DNA from: Alisma plantago-aquatica
Taxonomy: Eukaryota; Streptophyta; Magnoliopsida; Alismatales; Alismataceae
Direction of reading: 5' to 3'
Assembly (NCBI GenBank): GCA_963693085.1
Contig: OY856409.1
Span: forward strand, 242,382,558-242,446,557
DNA length: 64,000 nucleotides
Position numbers and translations under genes: made by a program. Positions 26,301 to 38,109 of the stretch are shown here, in pieces (the stretch's first letter is position 1; every line of letters starts with the position of its first letter). Below the pieces are notes generated by a model, which saw only the letters and a list, made by a program, of their open reading frames with translations, did no database searches and was not told the origin of the DNA.

Positions 26301-26855
26301 AAACTCAAAGGTGGTCGTAGTTTTTCCGAGGAGAGAAAGGGCTAGGGTAGGCAGTAGAGCACCCATCGACAACAAGCGTGAGGTCTAGGGCAGAGTAGAG
26401 AAAGAGCCTTTGGCATAGATTTCATGCCTTGAGATTACAAGGATCCACCCTAATGTTCATGCAAGGGTTCTAATCCTTATATAGGAAACATACAGTGAAA
26501 GATATGTCATCATCTATTAATGGGATTCCAACTCCCGCTAAGATTCGGGGAAATTCTATTCTCACATAGAATCTGGGAAAATATGGGGTCGGTAAGTTGG
26601 GATTCCTATCCTGAAGATATTGGAAGAGGTTTTGGAGGCATATAAAGTCTGTGGAGAGAGATATGAAGAGGGAAAGGAATGGTACTATTTATTGATTTCC
26701 TTCTCCATTCAGGGGTAGGGGATGACTGGATCAACATTGGATCATTATTCCAACAGTCACTAGGGTGTGTGACAATTTAAGAGGGGAGAAAATATCTCTT
26801 ACCAAAGTCAAAAGTCATTCATCTGATTTCCAAAATAGAAAAATATTTAATATTT
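20277..26855. repeat. Tandem 10,138-bp unit, copy 3 (partial, array right end)
   Basis: This copy matches unit positions 1-6579 and then leaves the array. Copies 1 and 2 run from the shared string AATATTT into TTATAAAAAC, while copy 3 runs from the same string into GCAATTACTTCC and continues as uninterrupted LTR to 27194. Private substitutions include a C at 21031, where copies 1 and 2 have T, and changes near 22202, 25591 and 25945. The exit point marks one end of the original duplication. Confidence 0.95.
23321..23890. repeat. Minisatellite with TACCC...GGGTA units, copy 3
   Basis: This is the third identical-length copy of the array, shifted by 20,276 bp from the first. Confidence 0.9.
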
Positions 26856-27194
26856 GCAATTACTTCCCTCCCCCTTGTCGATTTTCTCTAGGGTTCTAGG
26901 AACATCTTTTTATTATGAAATGAGGAGAGAAACTTATGCCTTTCCCAACCTATACCTAATTTGTGGGATTTACTGGGATATCTTTCATAGCCGAAACTTT
27001 CTCTTTTAGTATATCCTTGAATTAATTACCCACACCACAAGGAAAGTCTTTTTTCACTCAAATTCTAGAATTCTTTTTTTTTTCAAGTTTACCAAAACTC
27101 AGACCAGGATAATCTTGTTTGATTCCAAAAATCATAAGTGGGACTCAGGCCAAACTCCCCTTAAGTCATAAGTGGGACTCGGGTTGTCATTACA
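24570..27194 (-). mobile_element. 5' LTR of tandem-array element, complete
   Basis: This is the only copy that passes the unit junction without a break. It runs from TGTAATGACC to GTTGTCATTACA, so its ends are the 9-bp inverted repeat TGTAATGAC/GTCATTACA with canonical TG...CA termini; length 2,625 bp. Its last 340 bp match the tail of the other LTR (about 9945-10242) with scattered differences. Near its right end TCATAAGTGGGACTC occurs twice (27131 and 27165). The PBS lies at 24556-24567. Confidence 0.8.
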
Positions 27195-27368
27195 TCCTTA
27201 CCGTCAATCAAGATTAACCCAAAATCATCACTAACCAGGATGAATCGGTACCACCGACAGGAAGTTGCTGGCACCAAGTCTATGGCTGACACAAAACCCT
27301 TGTTGAGTTTCAATACTACCAACAGGTAGGTTGGCAGCACTGAGCTGCTAGTTTGTTGGTTCTAAATT
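27195..27368. other. DNA flanking E1 on the left, with GGTAxCACCGA motifs
   Basis: This short segment lies between the array's last LTR and E1. It contains CGGTACCACCGAC (27246-27259), GGCACCAAG and GGCAGCACTGAG. The same motif class fills the sequence right of E1 (59053-59290), which supports the view that both are halves of one older sequence split by E1. The host element is not identified; a Copia-type LTR is a guess. Confidence 0.5.
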
Positions 27369-30300
27369 TGTGACACCTTGTCACGCTAAATGAGATTACT
27401 CAAAACACAAAATACGATCAACTACTAATTAATCACATAGTCAAAAATGCGAAATAATTAAAACAAATTCCAACAATGTAAATAAACTCTAGAACATTTA
27501 CATAAAGGTCCATCATTCCATTCTCACATACTGTAACAAGTATTCACTTACGGGTCCAAAGGCCTCACTCACATCCTTCATACAAAAGTTATTTCACATG
27601 TACATGCCATATATTTACAAACATTGGCATACTAACAAAATCTCGTGTCAATACATGTATATCATCTACAAAACACATCCCATACTCAAACCTGAGAGTG
27701 CAATGATGACACTAGGACTCTACTACTAACATTTACAACTGATCAACCTTATGAATTAATTGATCACCATGTTGGTTCTTTTCCACAGTGCAACCTCGAC
27801 CTCATTGCCCGCAACTACCTAAAAAAATGGGGTGACCCATGGGTGAGACCCAGTCCCAGTGTGAGATATAACTCTCTCCAACATATATTGATTATAACAT
27901 ATTAATTAATAGTAAATACATTGAGCAGTTAGGGTATTGAATAAGCAATATGAATAGATTGAATAGTTTAAGAATACTAAGAAGTTAAGAAAATAAGTTG
28001 GAGAATCAAGTAGAATTACTCAATTTTCATAAGTCTGCATCATGTAAGAACTATGTAGTGTAAAGACAAGATAGGGGTTAATCAACCAATGAGATACGTA
28101 TTAAACCCTAGCAATTATACTACACGACTGGTATTATATCATTTATTATTATTCCCTAGGGAGTTTGAGTCATACCACTCAAAGTCCAACTGACCACTAC
28201 GATGTACTATTCAGTTCTGTATAAGATCTAGGAGTGTGGTATCCTAAGATCTCTTCCCCTCAGTCAGTATAAGTAAATTGTAGTAACATACCAGCCAAAA
28301 TGCCAATTGTGGCATATAGTCAACTGATAACAACTAGTCCGTACTTGGTACAAGTTACGACACTAGAAGCCAAGGTATGAAAAGCTCTCTAATCTGAGGT
28401 ACAACCATAGCTATCCTCAATCACATCAAATTTTTGAGGCATGACCATAGCCATCCTCCATAACCTACATTTGTTGATGACAAGGATATATCCTCAACTT
28501 GCCACCCCCACATACTCAATAATATGCATTCTGAGTTTCTCTTGGGGATACTCATTTCACAATCTAGCAAGTTCTGGCACTAAAGATGGCTCTATGGCAC
28601 ATGTCTCTACATGATTAAGGCTACACTTGATTAATTACTACCAATTGAATGTATTAAGGCTTTATCATACAAGTGTACATTCAAACCCTAATTCTTTTCT
28701 AACAAGAGTATATGTATAACAACTTCAAAAGATATAAAACATTTGAGATATAAATCTTAATCACATTACCACATGATATCATTCATTGCAAATTAATGGA
28801 CCACACTTATCATCATACTATTACAAGATACCAATATCTTATCACAAGTTCTTGGGTTTTAACCCTTATTGGATCATGAAGAGGATTTCACCTCAATCAT
28901 GTCTTCAAACATGCCCAAAGGTAGTTAATACCATCACATTATTCATAGAAAGGTTATCATCATCATCATTCCATGCCTTAAAAAAGGCTCAAAAGATCAT
29001 TATCACATATGTGTCGATAGATATTATCATGGCATGGGACTACGATATTCACATAGTACTTCATTGTGGTTTCAACACAAGAAGAGTGTAATACATTGTC
29101 ACATCAATCATTCAATACGTCTGATTATAACCAATCAACATCATATAATTAAATTAAGGTTAGGTATAACAAGCTAGATCACATGGGAGTTATGCATCCA
29201 CTTATTATAGTGATTTATCAAATATAACTATATGATGGCAAAGGTAAGACTACAAATTAATGGTATTGAACCATCAAATTATCATCACTAGGACCCACAT
29301 ATAATACCATGGGATTCATTCTAATCCATTGGATGTTGAAGCATCCAATATTATTCATTGAATCAGGTTCATTGTTCAAGGTTATCAATTGAAGTATAGG
29401 TCTAACCATTAGATCAATTGAACCAATGAACCATTGGTTTAAGGTTTAGTCAAATCTACAATTACATTATTAACTCATCATATATGGTGATGACTTTATC
29501 CACCATTAATTACGATCATTAGGTCACCATTGGTTGTTAGATCAGTAATACATTCATTTAACACCATCAAATATTAAGCTAATGTCATCATGATTGATAG
29601 CATCATTAGAATACTTAGTGGATGGTAATTAAACTTCTAATTGAGCCAAAACCTGACTTAAGGGGGTGACCATAGATTTTCACCATAAAATTTGACACCC
29701 TTGATCATGAACATCAGTTGCCAAGATAGCAAAACCATTGGTTGTTGAATGGTATGACCATCGGTTGTGTGATAGGGAAGGAAATAGCTTGAAAACCCTA
29801 ATTTGAACCATTGATTATTTTGTACTTAGAACCATAGGTTGTTGCTATCAACCTATCCCTGGTCATATTGTACCTTAGAAAGGTCGTACTCATGTTTACA
29901 AGTTCATATAGAACTAGAATAGAACAGGGAACACCATAAAAAAATTCGTAACCCTAAACAAGCATGGTTTCTTTATGCTTAGATCATCACAGTAAAGCAT
30001 AAACATGAACTAACAAGCTTCTAGCAAGTAATATAAGTGAAGAATGTTATATAACTCACCTCTATAGAGTAGTTCAGATCACAAACAGAAAGAATCTTGA
30101 GAAAATAAGGCAAGAAAACCCTAGATTCAGATATGAACTTGGCCAAATAGGCACTTCTCTCCACAAAGAAGCAAAACCCTAGAAAAAGAAACAAGAAGGA
30201 TAGATTTTTGAGTTCTAGTGCCACTTTCACCATGGAAAAACAAGGTTCTGAATTGGAGAAATATAGGAGTAAGAATATAAAAGAAATAAATGGAGGAAAT

Positions 30301-31070
30301 AAGGTAATACTTACACTTTTAGGTCAAGATCGCTAGGAAGGAGCTTTAGGAACCCCTAAAGGAAGTCAATTGCAACCCTAGATTCTTTTTCCACAAAGAT
30401 CCCCAATTTCTTCTTCCTTGAATAGAAAATTCACAGTAGCACAGAGGGAGAATGAGTTTCATATAAGGAGGAATATGGTGGATAGAAAATGGCTCATTTG
30501 GGTGCTTTAGAATAAGTATATGAAACTTAAAGATAAAGAAAAAGAAAAGGTTGAAGTTCTAGTATCTTTCCAAGTGTCCATGGCCTTAAACTATTAAAAA
30601 TATACAACCACACACACAAGAAACTCCCCCAACATCCATATAGACCTTCTTATCTCTTCTTTGTCAAATTTCCAAGACAATCAAATAATTCATTAGTTGA
30701 TAGCTACTAAAGGTAGCTCATCCATGAAGGGGTAAACCCTAAAATATCCTTGAGGAAAACACCTTCAAACCATTGCTCAACTAGGAGAACCATGGCTAAA
30801 AATACTCAAGAATTATAAGATAACATCTAAGGAACATAATGTATGTGTCAAATTGCAAAGAAAACCCCTCAATTAGGTAAATTGTAGAAAAGTCCAAAAT
30901 GTACATATAATTGCATAACTTGCTCAAACAGTGTCCAAATTGGACCAAATTTGAAACTTAAAATTGTCTTATGATTTCAAAGCATGTTACAAGGTTATAT
31001 TAGGGTTATAAGCATTCAATTATAGTAATTAAGCTTATTCAACTCATTAAGCATGTTTAGGGGCCTTACA
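27369..31070 (-). mobile_element. E1 3' LTR
   Basis: It begins TGTGACACCTTGTCACG and ends GGGGCCTTACA, 3,702 bp, and pairs with 55393-59047 throughout. The ends are TG...CA. The short ORFs inside it (28786-29091 plus strand, 30021-30233 minus strand) are not genes; the first is simply shared by both LTRs. A stretch at 29320-29850 is rich in ACCATTGGTTG-like motifs, including an 8-bp hairpin AACCAATG/CATTGGTT at 29421-29439. Confidence 0.92.
29328..29349. repeat. Hairpin in E1 LTR, 8-bp perfect arms
   Basis: The arms ATTGGATG and CATCCAAT flank a 6-nt loop TTGAAG. The same sequence is kept in the other LTR near 57340-57361. It is part of a run of CCATTGG/CCAATGG-type motifs. Confidence 0.8.
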
Positions 31071-31095
31071 ACTATAAACCCCTAACAAGGGTTTG
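31071..31095 (-). promoter_or_regulatory. E1 polypurine tract region
   Basis: On the minus strand the sequence reads GGACAAACCC then TTAGGGGTTTATAGT immediately before the LTR start TGTAAGGCCCC. This is the position and type of the plus-strand primer site of Ty3/Gypsy elements, and it matches the equivalent site in E2 at 41029-41055. Confidence 0.7.
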
Positions 31096-31104
31096 TCCCC
31101 AAAA

Positions 31105-31300
31105 TCCTACGTAAAAAGAGATGGGTATTTTCTATGCATCTCATTCTCTAGTTCTCATGTGGCTTCCTCTATGCCATGGTGATGCCACAAAACTCTCACT
31201 AGTATTATATCTTTTCTCTTCAACCTTTTCACCCTTCTATCCAGGATCAACACATGACCCTCAACATAGGAGATATCCTCATCTAACTCAACCTCTACTG
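31105..31300 (-). pseudogene. E1 chromodomain remnant
   Basis: Reading leftward from the integrase C-terminus, the minus strand encodes ILDRRVKRLKRKDIILVRV followed by LWHHHGIEEAT, a stop where the conserved Trp of EEATWE is expected (TGA for TGG), and then ELENEMHRKYPSLF. This is the chromodomain of Tekay/Del-like chromoviruses, which in active elements is thought to steer integration to marked chromatin. The aromatic residue lost to the stop is part of the fold. The domain ends just before the polypurine tract. Confidence 0.8.
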
Positions 31301-31301
31301 G

Positions 31302-32340
31302 TTAGATTATATACTTAGTATCTGGATGGAATTTCCTCAACATAGAGATGTAAAACACATTATGCAATCTATGTAGCTCTGGTGGTAGCTCCAACTTGTA
31401 TGCTACCTTTCCAACAAGAGCTTGGATAGGGTATGGTCCCATAAATCTAGGAGACAACTTACCCTTCTTTCCAAACCTCAACACACCTTTCTAAGGAGAA
31501 ACCTTAAGATATACTCTATCTTCCACTTGGAACTCAAGTGGTCTATGTCAGTTATCTACATAATATTTCTTCCTGTCCTGGACTACTTTCAACTATTGTT
31601 GTATCACTTTAATCTTTTCTGTAGTCTATTGTACTAGCTCAGGACCCAAAAGTTGATATTCACTTGTCTCATACCAACAAAGAGAAGACCGACAACATCT
31701 CCCATATATAGCCACATAAGGAGCCATATCTATGCTTCTTTGATAGCTATTATTGTACGCAAACTCTATCAGAGTCGGATGTACATCCCAATTACCAAGA
31801 AATTGTAGCACACATTCCCTAAAGAGATCCTCTAAAGTCTAAATAGTCCTTTCAGACTAGCCATCAGTTTGCGGATGAAAAGTTGTACTGAATCTCAGCT
31901 GTGTTCCCATTGTTGAATGTAGACGCTCCCAAAAATGACTTATAAACTATGGACCTCTGTCAAAAATTATAGTCACTGGAATACCATGCAGACGGACTAT
32001 CTCATCAACATATATTTGTGTCAATTTCTCTACTGGAAACGTTGTCTTGACTGGTAGAAAATGAGCTAACTTAGTCAATCTGTCTGCTATCACCCATATG
32101 GAATCATGACCCTTGGCTGTCTTAGGAAGACCAACCATAAAGTCCATAGTAATATGATCCCATTTCCACTGTGGTATTGGTAAGGGTTGAAATGTCCCTA
32201 CAGGCTTTTGGTGCTCAGCCTTCACCTACTGACAAACTGGACATTTGGCAACAAACTCTGCCACATCACGCTTTAGACCTAGCCACCAATACATGTCTTC
32301 AAGTTTTGGTACATCTTTGTACTTCCAGGATGCATTGCAT
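31302..32340 (-). pseudogene. E1 integrase (degraded)
   Basis: The N-terminal zinc-binding part survives as HPGSTKMY and then, after a frame change, AEFVAKCPVCQ. The catalytic core shows the first Asp in [14 protein letters not shown] (about 32155-32175), the second in IIFDRGP (about 31950) and the Glu in the HPQTDG-stop-SERT region (about 31880), so the D,D,E residues are visible but separated by in-frame stops. The C-terminal part includes LSPRFMGPYPI and LHNVFYISMLRKF at 31302-31484, the segment that leads into the chromodomain. The protein cannot be made as one chain. Confidence 0.88.
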
Positions 32341-32794
32341 AGATGGAGGATTGAGCCTCCTCATGTACCATCTTCCTCAACCCATCAACATCAGGAACTA
32401 CTATCCTATTGTGGTAACAAACTGTACCATCATCTACCTCATGAAAGCCATCATACTTTTCACTACCAATCCCTAATTAGATATTCTGTATCATAGTATC
32501 ATTGAGTTGTGAATCATGAATCTGCTATCTCATGGTAGGTTTAACTTGTAACTGTGCCAACAATCCTAGCAACAAGGAAACTTCTAGTTGCACATTCATC
32601 TGGAAAAGAGACACTAGCATATCTCTCTTATGGAATATCAAGGAATATAATTGTGCATTATCTACCGTTGATCATGAATATGACTTTCTACTAAATGCAT
32701 CGGCTACCACATTTGCTTTCCCTGGATGGTAGTCTATTGTGAAATCATAATCCTTAATCAACTCCATCCATCACCTCTGCCTCATGTTCATCTC
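32341..32794 (-). pseudogene. E1 RNase H-integrase connection
   Basis: The minus strand retains [20 protein letters not shown] (about 32690-32750), the conserved end of the RNase H region in Ty3/Gypsy polyproteins. Degenerate linker sequence follows up to the integrase zinc-binding part. At least two stops interrupt it. Confidence 0.75.
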
Positions 32795-33397
32795 TTATTT
32801 TGAGAAGATATACAATAGATTCTTGTGGTCAGTGAAGATCTGACACTTTTCTCCATAAAGATAGTGTCTCCAAATCTTTAAGGCATGGACCACCGCTACA
32901 AGCTCCAGATCATGTGTTGGGTAATTCTCCTCATGTTTCTTAAGCTGTCTCGAAGAAAAAGAAATCACATTTTTATTCTGCATCAACACACATCTCAACC
33001 CATTCTTTGAAACATCACAAAAGACAATATAGCCTTTCCCTTTCTCTGGCAAAACTAACACCGGTGCACTAGTCAAATTTTCTTTCAACAGCTGGAAATA
33101 ATGTTGACACTTGTCATTCCAAGAAAAAGGAACATCCTTCCCGGTTAACCTAGTTAGGGGTAACGCTATAGAACTAAAGTCCATGATGAACCTCCTATAG
33201 TAGCCTGCCAAACTGAGGAAACTGCAAATATCTATCGGTGTCTTGGGTTGTTCCCATTCTAGTATAGATTCCACTTTCTTGGGATCAACACATACAACTT
33301 TTGTAGATATAACATGGGCCAGAAAAGACACTTCAGATAACCAGAATTCACACCTGCTGAACTTAGCATATAGTTGATGCTTCCTAAACAAAGTCAA
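32795..33397 (-). pseudogene. E1 reverse transcriptase thumb and RNase H
   Basis: A 200-codon open stretch covers the connection and RNase H region: [12 protein letters not shown] and VSFLAHVIS near the start, GYYRRFI, then [27 protein letters not shown] (first catalytic Asp region), [19 protein letters not shown] (Glu region) and [11 protein letters not shown] (second Asp). This is the longest open piece of pol here. It is closed upstream by a stop that separates it from the RT palm and downstream by another before the connection. Assignment to Ty3/Gypsy is secure. Confidence 0.92.
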
Positions 33398-33400
33398 TGC

Positions 33401-33870
33401 CTAGCGAAGGTGTTGCTCATGTTTCTGACTATCCTTAGAGTATATCAGGATATTATCTATGAACCTGACCACACACTGATAAAGATAAGGTATAAACACC
33501 CTAATCATCAAATCCATAAAAGTTGCAGGTGCATTGGTTAGCCCAAACGGCATAACTACAAACTCATAATGACCATACCTAGTCCTAAAATATGACTTGG
33601 GTATGTCATCAACCTTAATTCTCAACTGATGGTAACCTGACCTTAGGTCTATCTTTGAAAACATAGTGGAACCTCTCAATTGATCGAAAAGATCATCAAT
33701 CCTCAACAAAGGATACTTATTCTTTATTATCACCTTGTTTGATTGTCTGTAGTCTATACACAACCTCATTGAACCATCCTTCTTTTTAACAAACAACACA
33801 GGAGCACCCCCAGGGGAAGTGCTCAGCCTGATAAAACCCTTCTCTAATAGTTCTTGTAACTTTTCTTTAA
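33401..33870 (-). pseudogene. E1 reverse transcriptase palm and fingers
   Basis: The minus strand encodes [66 protein letters not shown] and then the active-site segment. The catalytic box reads FIDN, where Ty3/Gypsy elements have F/Y-x-DD; the second Asp is changed to Asn, which should abolish polymerisation. About 33868 a one-base frameshift separates this frame from the upstream linker. Confidence 0.93.
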
Positions 33871-34065
33871 CTCATGCATCTCTATTGGCGCCATTATGTA
33901 TGTTGATTGTGCTATGGGTTGTGTTCTAAGAACAAGATTGATCTCAAACTCAATCTCTCTAGGAGGGGGAATGCTAGGAAATTTCTCAAGAAAGACATCC
34001 TCAAATTCACACACCACTGGTACCTCCTGGATACTAGGACCTCTCACCTTGGTATCCACAAACAT
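33844..34065 (-). pseudogene. E1 protease-RT linker
   Basis: The segment contains VPVVCEFEDVFLEKFPSIPP, EIEFEINLV and [12 protein letters not shown], the typical run-in to RT in chromoviruses. It ends in a frameshift to the RT frame near 33868. Confidence 0.88.
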
Positions 34066-34122
34066 GAGCTAAGAAATCCTCGCATCCTTTTCTCATTAAC
34101 CGCTCATCTATCATAGATGACA

Positions 34123-34540
34123 TCATACATGTAGGAAGAAATCACCTTGGAAAATCCACTGTACATCTCTATCATGGAACGTCGCCACCTTAGTACTATA
34201 TTCCAAGACTACCTTGTATTTTTCCCAGGTATCCATTCCTAGGATCACATCAAAACCATGCATGTCAAGTGGCAAGAGCTCTACTTGAATGTTGTGTCCA
34301 GAAAAAGAATGCAAGAAGGGCAAACTTCCCACAACTCGGTGGGATCAACCAAAGGAATCTCTAGCCGTAGACTATTAGATGTAAGACTAATATGTAGATA
34401 ACAACTACCTATCACCTCTCTAGTAATAAGAGATATACGAAATAAGAAGCAGACAAATCAGAATGAAATAATTCCATCTCACCTGTCACGACTCGTGGAT
34501 TGATCACCGCTTATGGCTGGTTCATGGCATAAAACCTAGA
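34123..34540 (-). pseudogene. E1 aspartic protease region (degraded)
   Basis: The C-terminal half is recognisable in HGFDVILGMDTWEKY (about 34220-34265), the conserved hydrophobic-Gly-Met-Asp segment. Upstream, ARFYAMNQP-like sequence (near 34530) marks the Gag-protease border. I could not find the catalytic DTGAS motif in any frame between them, so the active site seems to be lost. Stops are frequent. Confidence 0.75.
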
Positions 34541-34587
34541 TGTCGCCTATTGTCATCCACGTCCTCTACTTTCTTGTCTGGAGGATC

Positions 34588-35094
34588 CTACCTAGGACGC
34601 CTGGCCACATCCTCTTCCACTGCACTACTAGACTGTCGTTGTTGTGGACTTTGTTGACTTTGCCTTGGCTTCTGAGTCACCTCCTCATCTTGCATAGGGC
34701 AATAAGGTTTTGTATGCCCCACTTGCCCACACTTGTAACATGTTCTGGTGTCCTGATATGGCCTAAATGGCCCTATCACTGAAATTGATGAGGTATTGCG
34801 GGCTCCCGTTAGTGGAAAACTATGACCTCTACCCCAACTCGGGGTCCACTGTGATGGTGCATGTGATCTTGGTTCAATGAAGGTTAACCTTGGTTGTGAC
34901 TGTGGCGGGAAAAACCTCATCTTCTTAAAGCCTCCAGATGATTGCCCTTGAAACTACATAGGTCGCTTCTTAGCATTAGCTTCACGCTTCTCTATGGTAG
35001 ACCTCTCAATCCTCCTGATAGATTCCACAAAGGTGGAAAACCTTTCCCTACTCTCAAGGGTTGATGCTATAGTAGTCAACTCCATACTCAGACC
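34588..35094 (-). pseudogene. E1 gag, C-terminal part with zinc knuckle
   Basis: This holds the second half of Gag: an ESRERFSTFVESIRRIERS helix region next to the E2 insertion, a stop, then a proline/serine-rich stretch and a CCHC knuckle CYKCGQVGHTKPYC (CX2CX4HX4C, about 34704-34745). The frame enters from the other side of E2 in phase when one copy of the AGACC duplication is counted, so E2 landed in gag sequence that was still continuous at that point. The knuckle would bind element RNA in an active copy. Confidence 0.9.
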
Positions 35095-37019
35095 TATGGC
35101 ATCCAACTCACAAAAACAAGATTAACTTAAGTGAAAGAGAATTAATTGCAACAGATTACTGAAAATCACTAAAAATTAAAACTTTTTGCAAAGAAATCCA
35201 TACATAGGAAATCTTTTCCAACAAGAACCATTGTATACATTTACATTCTGGTCCAAATGTACATAACCTATACCATCTCTTTTCAGAGACTACAACATCA
35301 GCTGTCCTATAAGCATTATATACAGACAGCATACGAATCTCGAGGCATCAAGCCAAAACCTCAGATCGATTCATTAAAACACTGACTAAAAACTCTGAGG
35401 ACCTGAGAGTATAGAGACGACACATAGGACTTTCTAACTACATAACTTGACAGGCAGTATCTCCACCTAAGATATTACTATTGTCCTTGCTGATACAGCT
35501 GCTGTCCATTCCCTAGAATGGAATTCTGCTTCTTTGTCCGTGTCCACCTAAAACGTTGGATCCCACGGGGGTGAGACAATTGTAAATTTCCCCAGCGGGA
35601 GATATAACTCTCTGCCAAAACATTGTTATAGCAACTTATTAAAATAAATTGAGCAGAAGGATTTATATATTTAATTGTCAGCAGGTAAGTTACTTGTATG
35701 GACAAAGTGAAGTAATCTCCTTTTTCAAGGATAACATTGCATCTACTCATGGTAGACTCATAGTTCATCCATCTACTTGTAATGAATACAATAGATATGA
35801 AGAACATCAATGAACTACAAATATATAACAGAAATATAACATCAACCAATGAATTTCCGTGTTCAATCCTTAAGCAAACATGCTATATGGCTGATTTCAT
35901 TTTACAAACACACTTATGCCCTGAGGAGATGAGGTATACCACTCATACTCCAACCGACCACTGTGAATTCGAAATCGGTACCATACATAGGTCTATGGAA
36001 GAGCCAGATTCCCATGACCTCTCACATCCCGGTCAGTGCAGGACAATAAGCAGGACTGTGTTAACTGCTCAAGATAGCTTCCCAGGGTATACTGGAACTT
36101 CACTATAGAGTTACATCGTCAACTGCACTCTCATCGGCCATCGATAGATTTAATGTTTATCTCCATCGACCCGACATAAGTATAACGGGGAGATGTGTAC
36201 AACATCTATCCCAATCATCAGGAGATCAGTGATACATCCATCCCGGCACATGAAGGATTGAGAGGTTTGTTTTTTACCTTCCCTCAATCTCTTCACTGGA
36301 CGTAAGGATATTTTTCGCCCATTTACCCGCACATATTCAAAATATGCATTCCGGGTTTTGCCGCGGAGCACCCCTTTCACCATCACCTATTCCTGACGAT
36401 GATGGATCTATGGTCAGGGCTTCTACATGAAGAGATTTCACTTGATTAATTAAGTACATTTTCATATTCTTTTAGCATCAGTCAAGTTCTCAAATAAGAC
36501 TTATTACAACAATACTATAAATTGACATGTACTACTTTCATCAGATACTTATCAGTCTTTCATAGACCTTGGGAACTCAGTCCCTCATTTCAATGCTGGG
36601 AATTCTTATCCCTTCACATTCTCATCACCATAAACACATGGTTCTGGGTATTTAAACCCTTAACTCATCATTGAGCATCATTACCATTTGTTAGGTAACT
36701 ATCATCTTCAGGTCATCTGACCAAGGCATTCATGATACTTGTTACACAAGCATCACACATGGCTCACAAGGCCATAGAAATGTCTTGTCACCTCTTTCTA
36801 GGCAACAACTTACTCATATGACTCATAGAATCCATGTACATTGTTACTTTTACTAAGCAACAATAACATTAAGGCACATAATGCCAATCAACATTTATTA
36901 TATAATTGTCATAGCTCAAATCTAGCTATGTTCATCATCTCATCATACCTGCATGGTTATTAGGCATGATAACAGTCATACATGATATTCATCACATCAT
37001 GTGACACAATAGTAACACC

Positions 37020-37880
37020 ATTATTCCTTTACCAGGAATTAGGGTTTACTATCAATAGGGCTTTTCATTCCCTTTACCCATAATTAGGGTTAGGGTTCCC
37101 ATTTCTCATTAATTAGAGTTTCATGATTATATAATCTATCCAACCCTTAATTCATTATTTCATACCTCTGGGCATTCAAAGATATCATAAATGATGATTC
37201 AAGATCATTACTCTCATAAATTCAAGGTATGAGTTCATTTCTCATCCTCATCATGGTATGACTACATCATACTCATTAATTAGACTTAGCCCCATTCTCA
37301 AGGTACATTAATTAACACTCATCAAAGTGCAACAACTCATTACATTTCATTGTAATAGTTGCATATCACACTTCTTAGGGCCTCTCATCACAACATAGTA
37401 TTAGAGCATCATGTGATGTTAATTCTTAGTCAGGGTTTCTCATGGAATCACCCTCAATTTGGGTTTACTATTCATCTCCATTAGGATTTCATTCAATTAT
37501 CCATAATTAGAGATTCATTATTTAACCCAATTAGGGTTTCACATCTCATTTCGCTAAATTGGAGTTTCACACATCACTACCCTAGATTAGGGTTACATCC
37601 TCACCCTAGATTATGGTTACATTTAGAATTGCCCTCAATTAGGGTTAGAATTCAATAACCCTATTAATTAGGGTTTATGTTCATGATTAGGGTTTCAAGA
37701 TCTCTCTACTTAAGGATTATACCCTTAATCACCACATGAATCATATTCATATATGAATTCATGCTATCATCCTCTAAACTTGATTAGGTCAACCCTCCAA
37801 TCAAGTACATACAACTATGATTAACATAGTGTACCAAGTCATTGATCCTATAAACAATTAGGGTTCATCCCTTAATTGGC
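37020..37880. repeat. Telomere-like motif cluster in E2 LTR (left copy)
   Basis: At least ten scattered copies of ATTAGGGTTT, TTAGGGTTAG or the complement AACCCTAA occur in under 900 bp (for example around 37030, 37085, 37520, 37590, 37640, 37670, 37690 and 37860). They are not in tandem, so this is not a telomere tract. The paired region in the right LTR is about 50650-51500. Confidence 0.7.
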
Positions 37881-38109
37881 ACTAATCACTTAGGTACTAT
37901 TAGGATTTCAACCTTTGTAACTTCATTGATTATTATTACTAATCAGCATTGGATCAATGGATCATTCATCATCTCTATTCTTAAGAGATTCAATCACATT
38001 GGACCTCAATTACAATAGGTGTCCAAGTGAATTAGCCAATTGAGTCCTCAATTATATTAGGTATCCAAAAGAATTAATCAATTGAGTCCTCATTCAACTT
38101 TGACTACTT

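Noticed and set aside
28786..29091. 101-codon plus-strand ORF, also at 56806-57111
   Set aside because: Its recurrence is explained by the two LTRs of E1; it runs against the element and has no domain.
34420..34540. Intact protease active site of E1
   Set aside because: I looked for DTGAS or close variants in all minus-strand frames and did not find one.
37020..37880. Interstitial telomere tract
   Set aside because: The motifs are scattered and not in tandem, and they lie inside an LTR present twice in the same element.
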